From CAZWUZ01 sp964637655 [NCBI: uncultured bacterium] (GTDB lineage Bacteria > DAOPZR01), in contig CAZWUZ010000104.1 in the NCBI GenBank assembly GCA_964637655.1, positions 1 to 11,756 on the forward strand: 11,756 nt of DNA, read 5' to 3'. The translations under genes were made by a program, and so were the position numbers. Below are positions 1 to 6,158 of this stretch, piece by piece (position 1 is the stretch's first letter; each line of letters begins with the position of its first letter). A model generated the notes under the pieces. That model was given only the letters and a program-made list of their open reading frames with translations. It was not told where the DNA came from and did not search any database.

Positions 1-1497
1 CTGCTCGTCGCCGCCGGCCTCGGGCTCATGCTCGCGGCCACCCTCGGCGGCGCCGCCCTCTTCGTCTTCATGCCGCGCCTCAACAGCGAACTGCTGCGCG
101 GCGTGGGGGCGAGCAACATCTACCAGACCGCGCTTCCGGTCTTCCGCATCGGCAACGGCTCGCGCCCGCTCGACTGGCGCCCGGTCATGCGCGTGCGTAC
201 TGACCGTCCCGGCAACTACCGTGGGCAGGCCTTCGTCTTCTATACCGGCATGACCTGGTCGGCCATTGCCTCGACCGGGGCGCGCGAACTCCGCCCGCAG
301 GAGGGGACGGTGACGGTGCCGCAGCCGGCCAGCGAGGCGTGGCACGGGCGCAGTGCGACGGTGCGTCAGGAGTTCCGCATCCTGCCGGGATTCTCCACCA
401 ATATCCGCTACGCGCTGCTCGCCCCGCAGGCCGTGCGTACCGACGACGCGGCGCTCAAGGTGCTCCCCGACGGGCAGCTGGCGGCGCTGATGCGCACGAA
501 CTTCACCTACACGGCGGTATCGCAGGTACCGGTGCTGGTGCCGGGGCGGCGCGGCAGCGCGGAACTGCCGCTGGTGCGGCGGGGCATGTACCTGCAGCTG
601 CCGGCCCGCTCGAGCCGGCGCGTCGCGGAACTCGCGCAGCGGGTGGCGGGGACGGCCGGCAGCGACGTGCAGCGCGTGCAGCGCCTGAGCGACTGGCTGC
701 AGGAAAACTGCACCTATGACCTGACTGCATCGACCCCGCTCGCCGGCTATGCCGACATGATCGAGTATTTCCTGTTCGAGTCGCGCGCGGGCTGGTGCGA
801 ACACTTTGCCACCGCCCTGGCCGTGCTGTGTCGTCACGCGGGGATGCCGTCGCGCCTGATTACCGGATTCGCACCGGGCGAATACGACCCGGCCGACCGC
901 TCATGGCTGGTGCGCGCGCTGCACGCGCATGCCTGGACCGAGGTCTGGATCGACGGACAGGGCTGGATGGATTTCGACGCCACCCCCCCGGGGTCATTCC
1001 CCTCCGGGCCGGAATCCTTCCTCGGTGACGAGTCGTGGACGACGACGCTCCCCGCGCGCATCCTCTCGTTCATCGACGCCGACCAGTCGCGCCTGCAGGG
1101 GATGGTACTCGAAGTGGTGCCGGTTCCCGATTTCATTGGCGGCGGCGTGCTGTCGCTCGGCCTGGTGCCGCTGCTGGTGCTCGCCCTGGCGCTGGTCGCA
1201 CTGGTGCTGCTGCTGGCCGGCTGGCGGCGGCGTACGGCGGGCGCGGCAGTGCCGCTGCTGGTGAAAAAGATGAACGCGCTGCGCAGTGCGCTGGTGCAGG
1301 CCGGCGCGCGCGATGCTGCCGGCTGGACCGTGCGTGAGTTCGCCGCGCAGGAGGCGCCGGCGGCGCTGCGCGCGGTGTTCGCGGAGTTGCAGCCGCTGGT
1401 GACGGAGTACTACCGCTGCCGCTTCGCGGGTGGCGATGCCGCCGCGGTGCACGCTCTGATGGCAACCCTCACCCGTCTGCAAAATATGCTACGATAG
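1..1497 (+). CDS. TgpA-like membrane transglutaminase (5' truncated by window)
   Basis: The reading frame is open from base 1, so the true start lies upstream; the first ATG at 28 is internal. The visible 498 codons begin with a hydrophobic segment, continue as an extracytoplasmic region, and reach a transglutaminase-core domain. Its likely catalytic triad is Cys in WCEHFA (codon 796-798), His in HAHAW (928-930) and Asp in DFDATPPG (976-978). A second membrane helix follows at about 1141-1220, then an arginine-rich stop-transfer and a cytoplasmic tail of the DUF4129 type ending in TEYYRCRF. This order (membrane, transglutaminase core, membrane, DUF4129) is that of the TgpA/YebA family, whose members are usually about 650-750 residues, so the N-terminal membrane bundle is missing. 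The role is peptide or protein crosslinking or cleavage at the outer face of the membrane; the substrate is unknown. The next gene follows after 39 bases on the same strand, so they are probably cotranscribed. Confidence 0.9.
   Translation: MLVAAGLGLMLAATLGGAALFVFMPRLNSELLRGVGASNIYQTALPVFRIGNGSRPLDWRPVMRVRTDRPGNYRGQAFVFYTGMTWSAIASTGARELRPQEGTVTVPQPASEAWHGRSATVRQEFRILPGFSTNIRYALLAPQAVRTDDAALKVLPDGQLAALMRTNFTYTAVSQVPVLVPGRRGSAELPLVRRGMYLQLPARSSRRVAELAQRVAGTAGSDVQRVQRLSDWLQENCTYDLTASTPLAGYADMIEYFLFESRAGWCEHFATALAVLCRHAGMPSRLITGFAPGEYDPADRSWLVRALHAHAWTEVWIDGQGWMDFDATPPGSFPSGPESFLGDESWTTTLPARILSFIDADQSRLQGMVLEVVPVPDFIGGGVLSLGLVPLLVLALALVALVLLLAGWRRRTAGAAVPLLVKKMNALRSALVQAGARDAAGWTVREFAAQEAPAALRAVFAELQPLVTEYYRCRFAGGDAAAVHALMATLTRLQNMLR
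1487..1495 (+). promoter_or_regulatory. Possible weak extended -10 promoter for the MBL-fold gene
   Basis: TGC followed by TACGAT overlaps the end of the transglutaminase gene and has the TGn extended -10 layout seen more clearly at other promoters in this window. No -35 hexamer is recognisable at 16-18 bases upstream. It may allow separate transcription of the hydrolase gene, but readthrough from upstream is equally plausible. Confidence 0.25.
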
Positions 1498-1536
1498 AAA
1501 ACAGGGGACACACTGCTGATTTCCCCCCCGGAGCGG

Positions 1537-2421
1537 ATGATGCGGACGTTCATGCTGGCCGTCCTGATGCTGTTTGCGTGCCTGCCGGCGGCGGCAGAGA
1601 CGTTGCCGGTGTCTGCTGCCGATACGCTGACTGTCGAATTCCTCGATGTCGGGCAGGCGGACGCCATCCTCATCACCATGCCGCATGGCGGGCGCTACCT
1701 GGTCGATGCCGGGGTACGCGATACGCAGGTGCTGGCACTGCTGCAGGCGCGCGGCATCACGCATCTCGACGGTATGCTGCTGACCCACCCGCACACCGAC
1801 CATTGCGGCGGCATGCCCGCCATCCTGCGCACCCTCACGGTAGACACGTTCTACGAGAGCGGCAAACTGCACACCGCGCCATCATACCGTGACACGCTGC
1901 GCGCGGCACTGGAAAGCGGTGCCGGTTACGCGACGGTGCGGCGCGGCGACACGCTGGCGTGGGACCCGGACGTGCTCATCGAGGTGCTGCATCCCGACAC
2001 GCCGGCCTATCGCGACATCAACACCAATTCGGTGGTACTGCGCCTGACCTGTCGCGGCACGCGCGTGTTGCTGACGGGTGACGCGACGAAACGCAGCGAG
2101 GAGATCATGCTCGCGGCACTGCCGGCGAAGATGCTGCGCGCCGATGTACTGAAGGTCGCGCATCACGGGTCGCGCGGTTCGAACACCGCGGTCTTTCTCG
2201 CGGCGGTGGCCCCGGACACGTATGTCATCATGTGTGCGCGGGAGAACAGCTACGGGCATCCGCACCCGCAGACGCTGGAACGGCTCACGGCGCAGGGGGG
2301 CGCGGTCTTCAGCACTGCGCTTGACGGCACGGTGATGCTGATGATTGGCGACACGGTTGCGATTGCCGGCGAACGCCTGCGCGCGGTGCCGGCGGCGGAG
2401 GTGCCGCATGCGACTGAGTAA
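1537..2421 (+). CDS. Secreted ComEC-like metallo-beta-lactamase-fold hydrolase
   Basis: This is a stand-alone version of the C-terminal metallo-hydrolase domain of ComEC/Rec2. The first 20 or so residues are a hydrophobic signal sequence ending in AAA before Glu21; LFAC at 13-16 only weakly resembles a lipobox. The metal-binding motif HPHTDH lies at residues 84-89, the bridging aspartate in LLTGDA at 182, and HHGS at 209-212, followed by the family motif YGHPH. Proteins of this type are predicted zinc hydrolases, probably phosphodiesterases or nucleases acting outside the cytoplasm, with no firm substrate. There are two adjacent ATGs at 1537 and 1540; the GGAG at 1530-1533 is better spaced for the second. 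The gene has no ComEC membrane channel, so DNA uptake should not be assumed. Its end overlaps the next gene by 14 bases, which indicates an operon and probably coupled translation. Confidence 0.92.
   Translation: MMRTFMLAVLMLFACLPAAAETLPVSAADTLTVEFLDVGQADAILITMPHGGRYLVDAGVRDTQVLALLQARGITHLDGMLLTHPHTDHCGGMPAILRTLTVDTFYESGKLHTAPSYRDTLRAALESGAGYATVRRGDTLAWDPDVLIEVLHPDTPAYRDINTNSVVLRLTCRGTRVLLTGDATKRSEEIMLAALPAKMLRADVLKVAHHGSRGSNTAVFLAAVAPDTYVIMCARENSYGHPHPQTLERLTAQGGAVFSTALDGTVMLMIGDTVAIAGERLRAVPAAEVPHATE
2397..2401 (+). promoter_or_regulatory. Ribosome-binding site GGAGG fixing the start at 2408
   Basis: GGAGG lies six bases before the ATG at 2408, inside the coding end of the upstream gene. 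It selects that ATG over the earlier in-frame ATG at 2345, which would give an unrelated arginine-rich extension. Confidence 0.85.
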
Positions 2422-3424
2422 GGTGGCGTTGCAGGACGCGGTCGGGATGCTGCTGCCGCACGACATCACAAAAATCGTCCCCGGAAAGTACAAGGGCGCG
2501 CGGTTCCGCAAAGGGCACGTGGTCACGCGCGCGGATATTCCCGAACTGCTGAAACTCGGCAAGGAGCATCTCTGGGTGCTGCGGCTGGCAGCGACAGAAT
2601 TGCACGAGGATGATGCGGCGCGCGCGTTTGCGAAACTGGCGGGAAAGCATGTCGGCGTGCGCGGACCGCGCGAGGGGAAACTGACGTTCAGTGCGCAGGT
2701 CGACGGACTGCTGCGTGTTTCCGCACCGGCAGTGGCGCGCATCAACCGCGTTCCCGACGTTGTTTTTGCCACACGTCACGACGCTGTTCCGGTGCGCGCG
2801 GGCGAGGAGGTGGCGGGCATCCGCATCGTCCCGCTGGCGACGACCAAAGCGCGCGTGCGTCGCGCCCTGCGCGCCGCCGCGGTGCCGCCGCTGCAGGTGC
2901 TGCCGTTCCGGAAACTGAAGGTCGGGCTGGTGGTAACCGGCAGCGAGGTGGCGAAAGGGCGCATACGCGACCGTTTCCGCCCGGTTATCGAACAGAAAAT
3001 GCGCGCACACGGCTCGCGCGTGACGACCGCAGCAGTGGTCACCGACGACCGCGCGCTGATCGCCGCCGCTGTCCGCCGCGCGTTGCGCCGTTGCGACCTG
3101 GTCATCGTCACCGGCGGCATGTCGGTCGATCCCGACGATGTCACGCGTCATGCCATCCGCGACGCGGGAGCGAAACTCGAGCGCTACGGTATCCCGGTGC
3201 TTCCGGGCAACATGCTGCTGCTCGCCTATGCCGGGAAGAAGCCGGTGGTCGGGGTGCCTGCCTGCGGCATCTTCCACATGACCACATCGTTTGACCTCGT
3301 GCTGCCGCGCCTGCTGGCCGGCCTGCGGGTCACTTCGGCGGAAATGCAGGATATGGGCTATGGCGGCTACTGCCTGCACTGCCGGCGCTGCGTCTATCCC
3401 GCCTGCCCGCTGGGAAAACGCTGA
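2408..3424 (+). CDS. Molybdopterin-binding protein (MoeA/MoaB-like) with C-terminal Cys cluster
   Basis: The protein has 338 residues. The C-terminal half is a MoaB/Mog-type molybdopterin-binding fold: KVGLVVTGSEV at about 171-181, VTGGMSVDPDDVT at 234-246, then LPGNMLL and VGVPACG, the usual pterin-pocket segments. The N-terminal part (1-165) resembles the reduced first domains of MoeA-like proteins of anaerobic Bacillota, beginning with AVGMLLPHDIT and KGHVV. The C-terminus carries four cysteines, C322, C325, C328 and C333 (CX2CX2CX4C), just before the end. That spacing suits a metal or iron-sulfur site and is characteristic of this clostridial-type group as I remember it. The expected role is handling of molybdenum cofactor or a related pterin in the cytoplasm, but canonical MoeA activity is not shown. 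No molybdoenzyme gene is in view. It follows the hydrolase gene with a 14-base overlap. Confidence 0.88.
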   Translation: MRLSKVALQDAVGMLLPHDITKIVPGKYKGARFRKGHVVTRADIPELLKLGKEHLWVLRLAATELHEDDAARAFAKLAGKHVGVRGPREGKLTFSAQVDGLLRVSAPAVARINRVPDVVFATRHDAVPVRAGEEVAGIRIVPLATTKARVRRALRAAAVPPLQVLPFRKLKVGLVVTGSEVAKGRIRDRFRPVIEQKMRAHGSRVTTAAVVTDDRALIAAAVRRALRRCDLVIVTGGMSVDPDDVTRHAIRDAGAKLERYGIPVLPGNMLLLAYAGKKPVVGVPACGIFHMTTSFDLVLPRLLAGLRVTSAEMQDMGYGGYCLHCRRCVYPACPLGKR

Positions 3425-3443
3425 TACAGCATTCTGTCGCGCA

Positions 3444-3473
3444 AAATGATGTGCCGAAATTGAAATGATGTGC
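3444..3473 (+). repeat. 11-bp direct repeat AAATGATGTGC, possible operator
   Basis: AAATGATGTGC occurs exactly at 3444-3454 and 3463-3473, with starts 19 bases apart. The second copy overlaps the possible -35 region of the downstream promoter. Two tandem copies on nearly the same helical face, about two turns apart, are typical of a regulator site, though no regulator can be named. Confidence 0.5.
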
Positions 3474-3491
3474 GGCGGTTTCTGGTATAAT
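3460..3491 (+). promoter_or_regulatory. Extended -10 promoter of the small metalloprotease gene
   Basis: TGG-TATAAT at 3483-3491 is a perfect extended -10 element. A TTGAAA at 3460-3465 could act as -35, but the spacer is 20 bases, so the extended -10 probably carries most of the activity. Transcription would start near 3498, giving a leader of about 42 bases before the ATG at 3540. Confidence 0.75.
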
Positions 3492-3539
3492 AGAGTAACC
3501 CACAGGCAGCACCATCGCACGGAAGCGAGGTGAGCACGG

Positions 3540-3962
3540 ATGCCCGGTATCGGACCCCTCACACCTTCATCAGCGCCTGAACGGATAACGTACACGGCTC
3601 CTGCCTCCGCGCCGGAAACGGCGCAGGCGAGCGGCTGCGAAACCTGCAAAAACCGCACGTATCAGGACGGCTCGAACGATCCGGGCGTGTCGTTCAAAAC
3701 CCCGACGCACGTCGCGCCCGAGCAGGCGGCGTCCGCCGTCGCCGGGCATGAACGCGAGCATGTGGTGCGCGAGCAGGGAAAGGCGGAACGTTCCGGCCGC
3801 GAAGTTGTTTCGCAGTCAGTGCAACTCCACTCCTCGGTCTGTCCCGAGTGCGGACGCGCCTACATCTCCGGCGGCACGACGCGCACGGTGACGCGCGAGA
3901 AGCAGCAGGATGCCGCCCCCGCCCCCGGCGAACCGGGGCAGATTCTTGACCGCTACCGGTAA
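3540..3962 (+). CDS. SprA-related putative zinc metalloprotease, small
   Basis: This is a 140-residue soluble protein with no signal peptide. The central part matches the SprA-related/CJM1_0395-type putative metalloprotease family as I recognise it: CETCKNRTYQDGSND at 33-47, VSFKTPTHVAPEQA, then GHEREH, which gives an HExxH zinc motif at H70-E71-H74. A second cysteine pair, CPEC, sits at 101-104, before a glycine-threonine segment and a proline-rich charged tail. The two CxxC pairs could bind a structural metal. The family is conserved in many bacteria but its substrate is unknown to me. GAGGTGA at 3527-3533 is an excellent ribosome-binding site six bases before the ATG. The gene has its own promoter and converges on the nucleotidyltransferase gene, whose stop codon lies inside this one (10-base overlap). 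Confidence 0.85.
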   Translation: MPGIGPLTPSSAPERITYTAPASAPETAQASGCETCKNRTYQDGSNDPGVSFKTPTHVAPEQAASAVAGHEREHVVREQGKAERSGREVVSQSVQLHSSVCPECGRAYISGGTTRTVTREKQQDAAPAPGEPGQILDRYR

Positions 3963-4963
3963 ATGCCGATGCTGTCGCGCCAGTGGCGCAGCGTGAGCGT
4001 GACCACGCCACCGTCGCTGCGGTAATAGGCGCGCAGTGCCTGCACGTCCGGCACAAGCAGTTCGCGGGTGTAACGCGCCCACGCCGCCGGTGGCAGGAAC
4101 GCATACGCGGCGAGGTAGCGTGCCGGTGCCGTACGCGGCCCGTGCCAGAGCAGGGAGAAGAGGCAGGGCCAGAGCGGCGACTGATGTCGCTGCACCGCGT
4201 CGGCCAGCGGCGCGGGGAGCGTGACGCCCGTGAGGCGCGCATACCACCAGAGCCCGAAGGCAATGGCACCCTGCCATGCTGCCGGCGCCTGTGCATAGAG
4301 CGCTGCCCGCGCCTGCGGGTAGCGCGCCCACCAGAGATGGAAATCGCGCCACCATTTCAGCCCGCGTAGCCCGTGATGCAGCAGGTGATGCACGAGCATG
4401 ACCATCCCGGCGCCAGCTGGTGACAGCACCTGCAGCCGGGCAAAGCCGGGGAGCGGTTCCGCCAGTCGCTGCACGTCGACGCCGGCATTGAACCGGGCGC
4501 GCGTCCCGAGCCGCTCGCTGCAGATTACCTCCGTGTGCAGGTCAAGCGGAAGCAGCAGCGGTGCCGCCGGGCAATGCCAGTAGTTGTCGTACCCGGCGAG
4601 TTGCTGCCAGCCCTGCCGCCGCAGCCGGGCGGTGAGTGCGGCCGCCTGCGGTGGTGTCAGCAGCAGGTCGATATCGGAGAGTCGCCGCTCGCCTTCGTGC
4701 CCGGCGTAAAGGTCGAAGAGCGCGGCGCTCCCCTTGAGCAGCGTGGCGGGGGCGTCGAGCAGGGTGTCGAGTTCGCGCAGTTGCGTGTGCAGTGCCAGCG
4801 CGCGTGCCGCCTGCTCGCGCCGCGCCTGCGCCACCGCGGGGTGCTCCGGAAACGGAAGCGCACTCAGCACCTGTTCCGCCGCCGCCTGCGCGAGGAGCGC
4901 CTCGTCCGGAACGTCCCATGCTGCCGGCCGCGTGCCGAGCAGCAGCCCGCTCAGCCGTTCCAT
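3953..4963 (-). CDS. Nucleotidyltransferase family protein (NTP_transf_5 type)
   Basis: The protein has 336 residues. It contains the minimal nucleotidyltransferase signature: LLKGSAALFDLY (75-86), then RRLSDIDLLL (93-102), where D97 and D99 are the expected metal-binding pair. WHCPAAPLLLPLDLHTEV supplies a third acidic position (LDLH). A tryptophan-rich helical C-terminal half follows. This is the 'nucleotidyltransferase family protein' (PF14907-type) found beside PqqD-like proteins and HprK-like kinases in lasso-peptide and HPr-rel-A clusters, and those two genes lie immediately upstream on the opposite strand. Its reaction is presumably transfer of a nucleotide to a peptide, small molecule or sugar; the target is unknown. 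The start ATG at 4963 has no good ribosome-binding site, and its start codon overlaps the -35 box of the opposing promoter. The 3' end overlaps the convergent metalloprotease gene. Confidence 0.85.
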   Translation of the reverse strand: MERLSGLLLGTRPAAWDVPDEALLAQAAAEQVLSALPFPEHPAVAQARREQAARALALHTQLRELDTLLDAPATLLKGSAALFDLYAGHEGERRLSDIDLLLTPPQAAALTARLRRQGWQQLAGYDNYWHCPAAPLLLPLDLHTEVICSERLGTRARFNAGVDVQRLAEPLPGFARLQVLSPAGAGMVMLVHHLLHHGLRGLKWWRDFHLWWARYPQARAALYAQAPAAWQGAIAFGLWWYARLTGVTLPAPLADAVQRHQSPLWPCLFSLLWHGPRTAPARYLAAYAFLPPAAWARYTRELLVPDVQALRAYYRSDGGVVTLTLRHWRDSIGIYR

Positions 4964-4991
4964 TGACAGCGTCCGCGCGGTAGCATAAGAT
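4963..4991 (+). promoter_or_regulatory. Sigma70-type promoter for a probably leaderless PqqD/kinase transcript
   Basis: A perfect TTGACA lies at 4963-4968, then exactly 17 bases, then TAAGAT at 4986-4991 (4 of 6, keeping the critical TA...T). Transcription should begin about 6-9 bases after the -10, at 4997-5000, which coincides with the ATG at 4999. The message would therefore have no or nearly no 5' leader. The first base of the -35 box is also the last template base of the opposing gene's start codon. Confidence 0.7.
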
Positions 4992-4998
4992 TGGGAGT

Positions 4999-5271
4999 AT
5001 GAAGAACGGGACGCTTGCGGTACCGCGCAACGATGTCGCCTGGCGCCGTGTCGGTGACGAGGTGCTTATCCTGCACCTGCGCAGCGGTTATTACTACTCG
5101 CTCAATGCCACGGGCGCGCGTCTCTTCGAGGAACTGGCCGCGGGGCAGGATGCCGCGGCGGCGGTGCGCACGGTTGTGCGCGAGTTTGCTGTCGACGCAG
5201 GGCGGGCGCAGCGCGATTGTGACGCGCTGGTCGCCGACCTGCGCGCGGAAGCAATCCTCGTTCCCGCCTGA
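4999..5271 (+). CDS. PqqD-like small protein (RiPP-recognition-type fold)
   Basis: This 90-residue protein has the layout of PqqD-family chaperones: VPRNDVAWRRVGDEVLILHL (8-27), then GYYYSLNATGARLFEEL (30-46) and a helical tail with REF and DCDALVADLRAE. In characterised relatives such as PqqD and lasso-peptide B1 proteins, this fold binds the leader of a precursor peptide and hands it to modifying enzymes. GGGAG at 4993-4997 is only one base from the ATG, too close to act as a normal Shine-Dalgarno, and an in-frame TAG at 4981 rules out a longer ATG/GTG start. With the promoter just upstream, leaderless initiation is the simplest reading. It precedes the HprK-like kinase gene by 58 bases and is divergent from the nucleotidyltransferase gene. 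No precursor peptide gene is visible nearby. Confidence 0.88.
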   Translation: MKNGTLAVPRNDVAWRRVGDEVLILHLRSGYYYSLNATGARLFEELAAGQDAAAAVRTVVREFAVDAGRAQRDCDALVADLRAEAILVPA

Positions 5272-5329
5272 TTCTCTCCGTGCCCGCATACGCCGCATTC
5301 TACGTCACCTTTCCGACGGGCGTCAAACC

Positions 5330-6100
5330 ATGAACTATGCCGCTGCCGTCGGGCCGTTTACTGCCGCCATCACCACCCCGCTCGACCTGCCGCTGCCCGC
5401 AGCCGCTGCGCCCGCCGGCCTGCAGGTCGACTGGCAGGTGCAGGCGCCGCCGCGCGCGGCTGACGACCGCATGCAGGTGACCGTCGACGGCGGCCGTTGC
5501 ACGGTCTGCCTGTGCGGGGTTGCCGAATTCACCTGGGACGACGGCGCGGACACCGTGGCCGGCACGTTTTGCGGCGAGACGGAGCGCTGGCGAACGGAAC
5601 ACCTGCGTGACATGCTGCTGCTGCCGGCGCTCGAAGCCGTGTTGCTGGCGCGCGGGGTGCTCACGTTGCATGCCGCGGCGGTTATGCGCGGCGATGCGCT
5701 CGCGCTCTGTCTCGGTCCGTCGGGTGCGGGCAAGAGTACGCTGGCGGAGATGCTCGCCGCGCGGGGTGGCACGCTCTTCAGCGACGACCGCGTCATCCTG
5801 CATGGCAACCGCCTCTATGCCTGGCCTGCCGGCACCGTGCGGGAAGTGCCGCCGCGCCTGCTGCTGCTGCAGGCCGTATATGAGCCGCAGGCTGCCGCAT
5901 CATGCGTGCAGCCGCTGGCGCCTGCCGTCGCGGGCGCAGCGGCGCTTGCCGCCACCCGCTGGGCCGGCGCCCCGGGCGCCGCCGCGCTTCCCGGCTTTGC
6001 CGCCGCCACCGCGCGCCTGCTCGAACTGGTCGCTGCAGCGCGCGCACGGCGTGTGGTCATGCGCGACCGCGACCATGCGTTCCTCTCCGACATATGGTGA
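5330..6100 (+). CDS. HPr kinase-like protein (HprK-related kinase)
   Basis: The protein has 256 residues. The C-terminal domain is of the HprK/P fold: LTLHAAAV (111-118), Walker A GPSGAGKST (129-137), then LFSDDRVIL (149-157), where the SDD resembles the catalytic acidic motif of HPr kinases. It lacks the separate N-terminal domain and recognisable C-terminal signature of true Bacillota HPr kinase. The 110-residue N-terminal part contains WDDGADTVAG and matches HprK-related kinase A-type proteins. Homologues in paeninodin-type lasso clusters phosphorylate a C-terminal serine of the precursor peptide; others act in modules of unknown function. Here the substrate is unknown. The ATG at 5330 is the only usable start between the PqqD stop and the conserved region, yet it has no recognisable ribosome-binding site, which suggests translation depends on the upstream gene. 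The alanine-rich stretch at 185-245 is poorly conserved by eye. Confidence 0.82.
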   Translation: MNYAAAVGPFTAAITTPLDLPLPAAAAPAGLQVDWQVQAPPRAADDRMQVTVDGGRCTVCLCGVAEFTWDDGADTVAGTFCGETERWRTEHLRDMLLLPALEAVLLARGVLTLHAAAVMRGDALALCLGPSGAGKSTLAEMLAARGGTLFSDDRVILHGNRLYAWPAGTVREVPPRLLLLQAVYEPQAAASCVQPLAPAVAGAAALAATRWAGAPGAAALPGFAAATARLLELVAAARARRVVMRDRDHAFLSDIW

Positions 6101-6158
6101 CGCACACCGATTGCTGTATCGTTGTTGCTGAGCTCTCCCCCGCTTGTACGGTGTGCGC

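Noticed and set aside
1-1497. Transglutaminase as the missing B2 protease of a lasso-peptide system
   Set aside because: The domain order (membrane helices around a transglutaminase core plus DUF4129-like tail) is TgpA-type, unlike the short soluble B2 proteins, and it belongs to another transcription unit.
1504-1526. GGGGA...TCCCC inverted repeat between the transglutaminase and hydrolase genes as a terminator
   Set aside because: Only five base pairs with a 13-base loop and no T-run; the short gap and same orientation favour an operon.
2309-3658. 449-codon open frame on the - strand opposite the molybdopterin-binding gene
   Set aside because: No recognisable motif, composition typical of an antisense shadow, and it runs across the well-supported promoter at 3460-3491.
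5015-5329. N-terminal extension of the kinase frame upstream of 5330
   Set aside because: It lies out of frame over the PqqD-like gene and reads as Arg/Ser-rich shadow sequence; conserved kinase sequence begins after 5330.
6111-6153. Promoter for the permease from TTGCTG/TTGTTG boxes
   Set aside because: No acceptable -10 hexamer at 16-18 bases from any of them.
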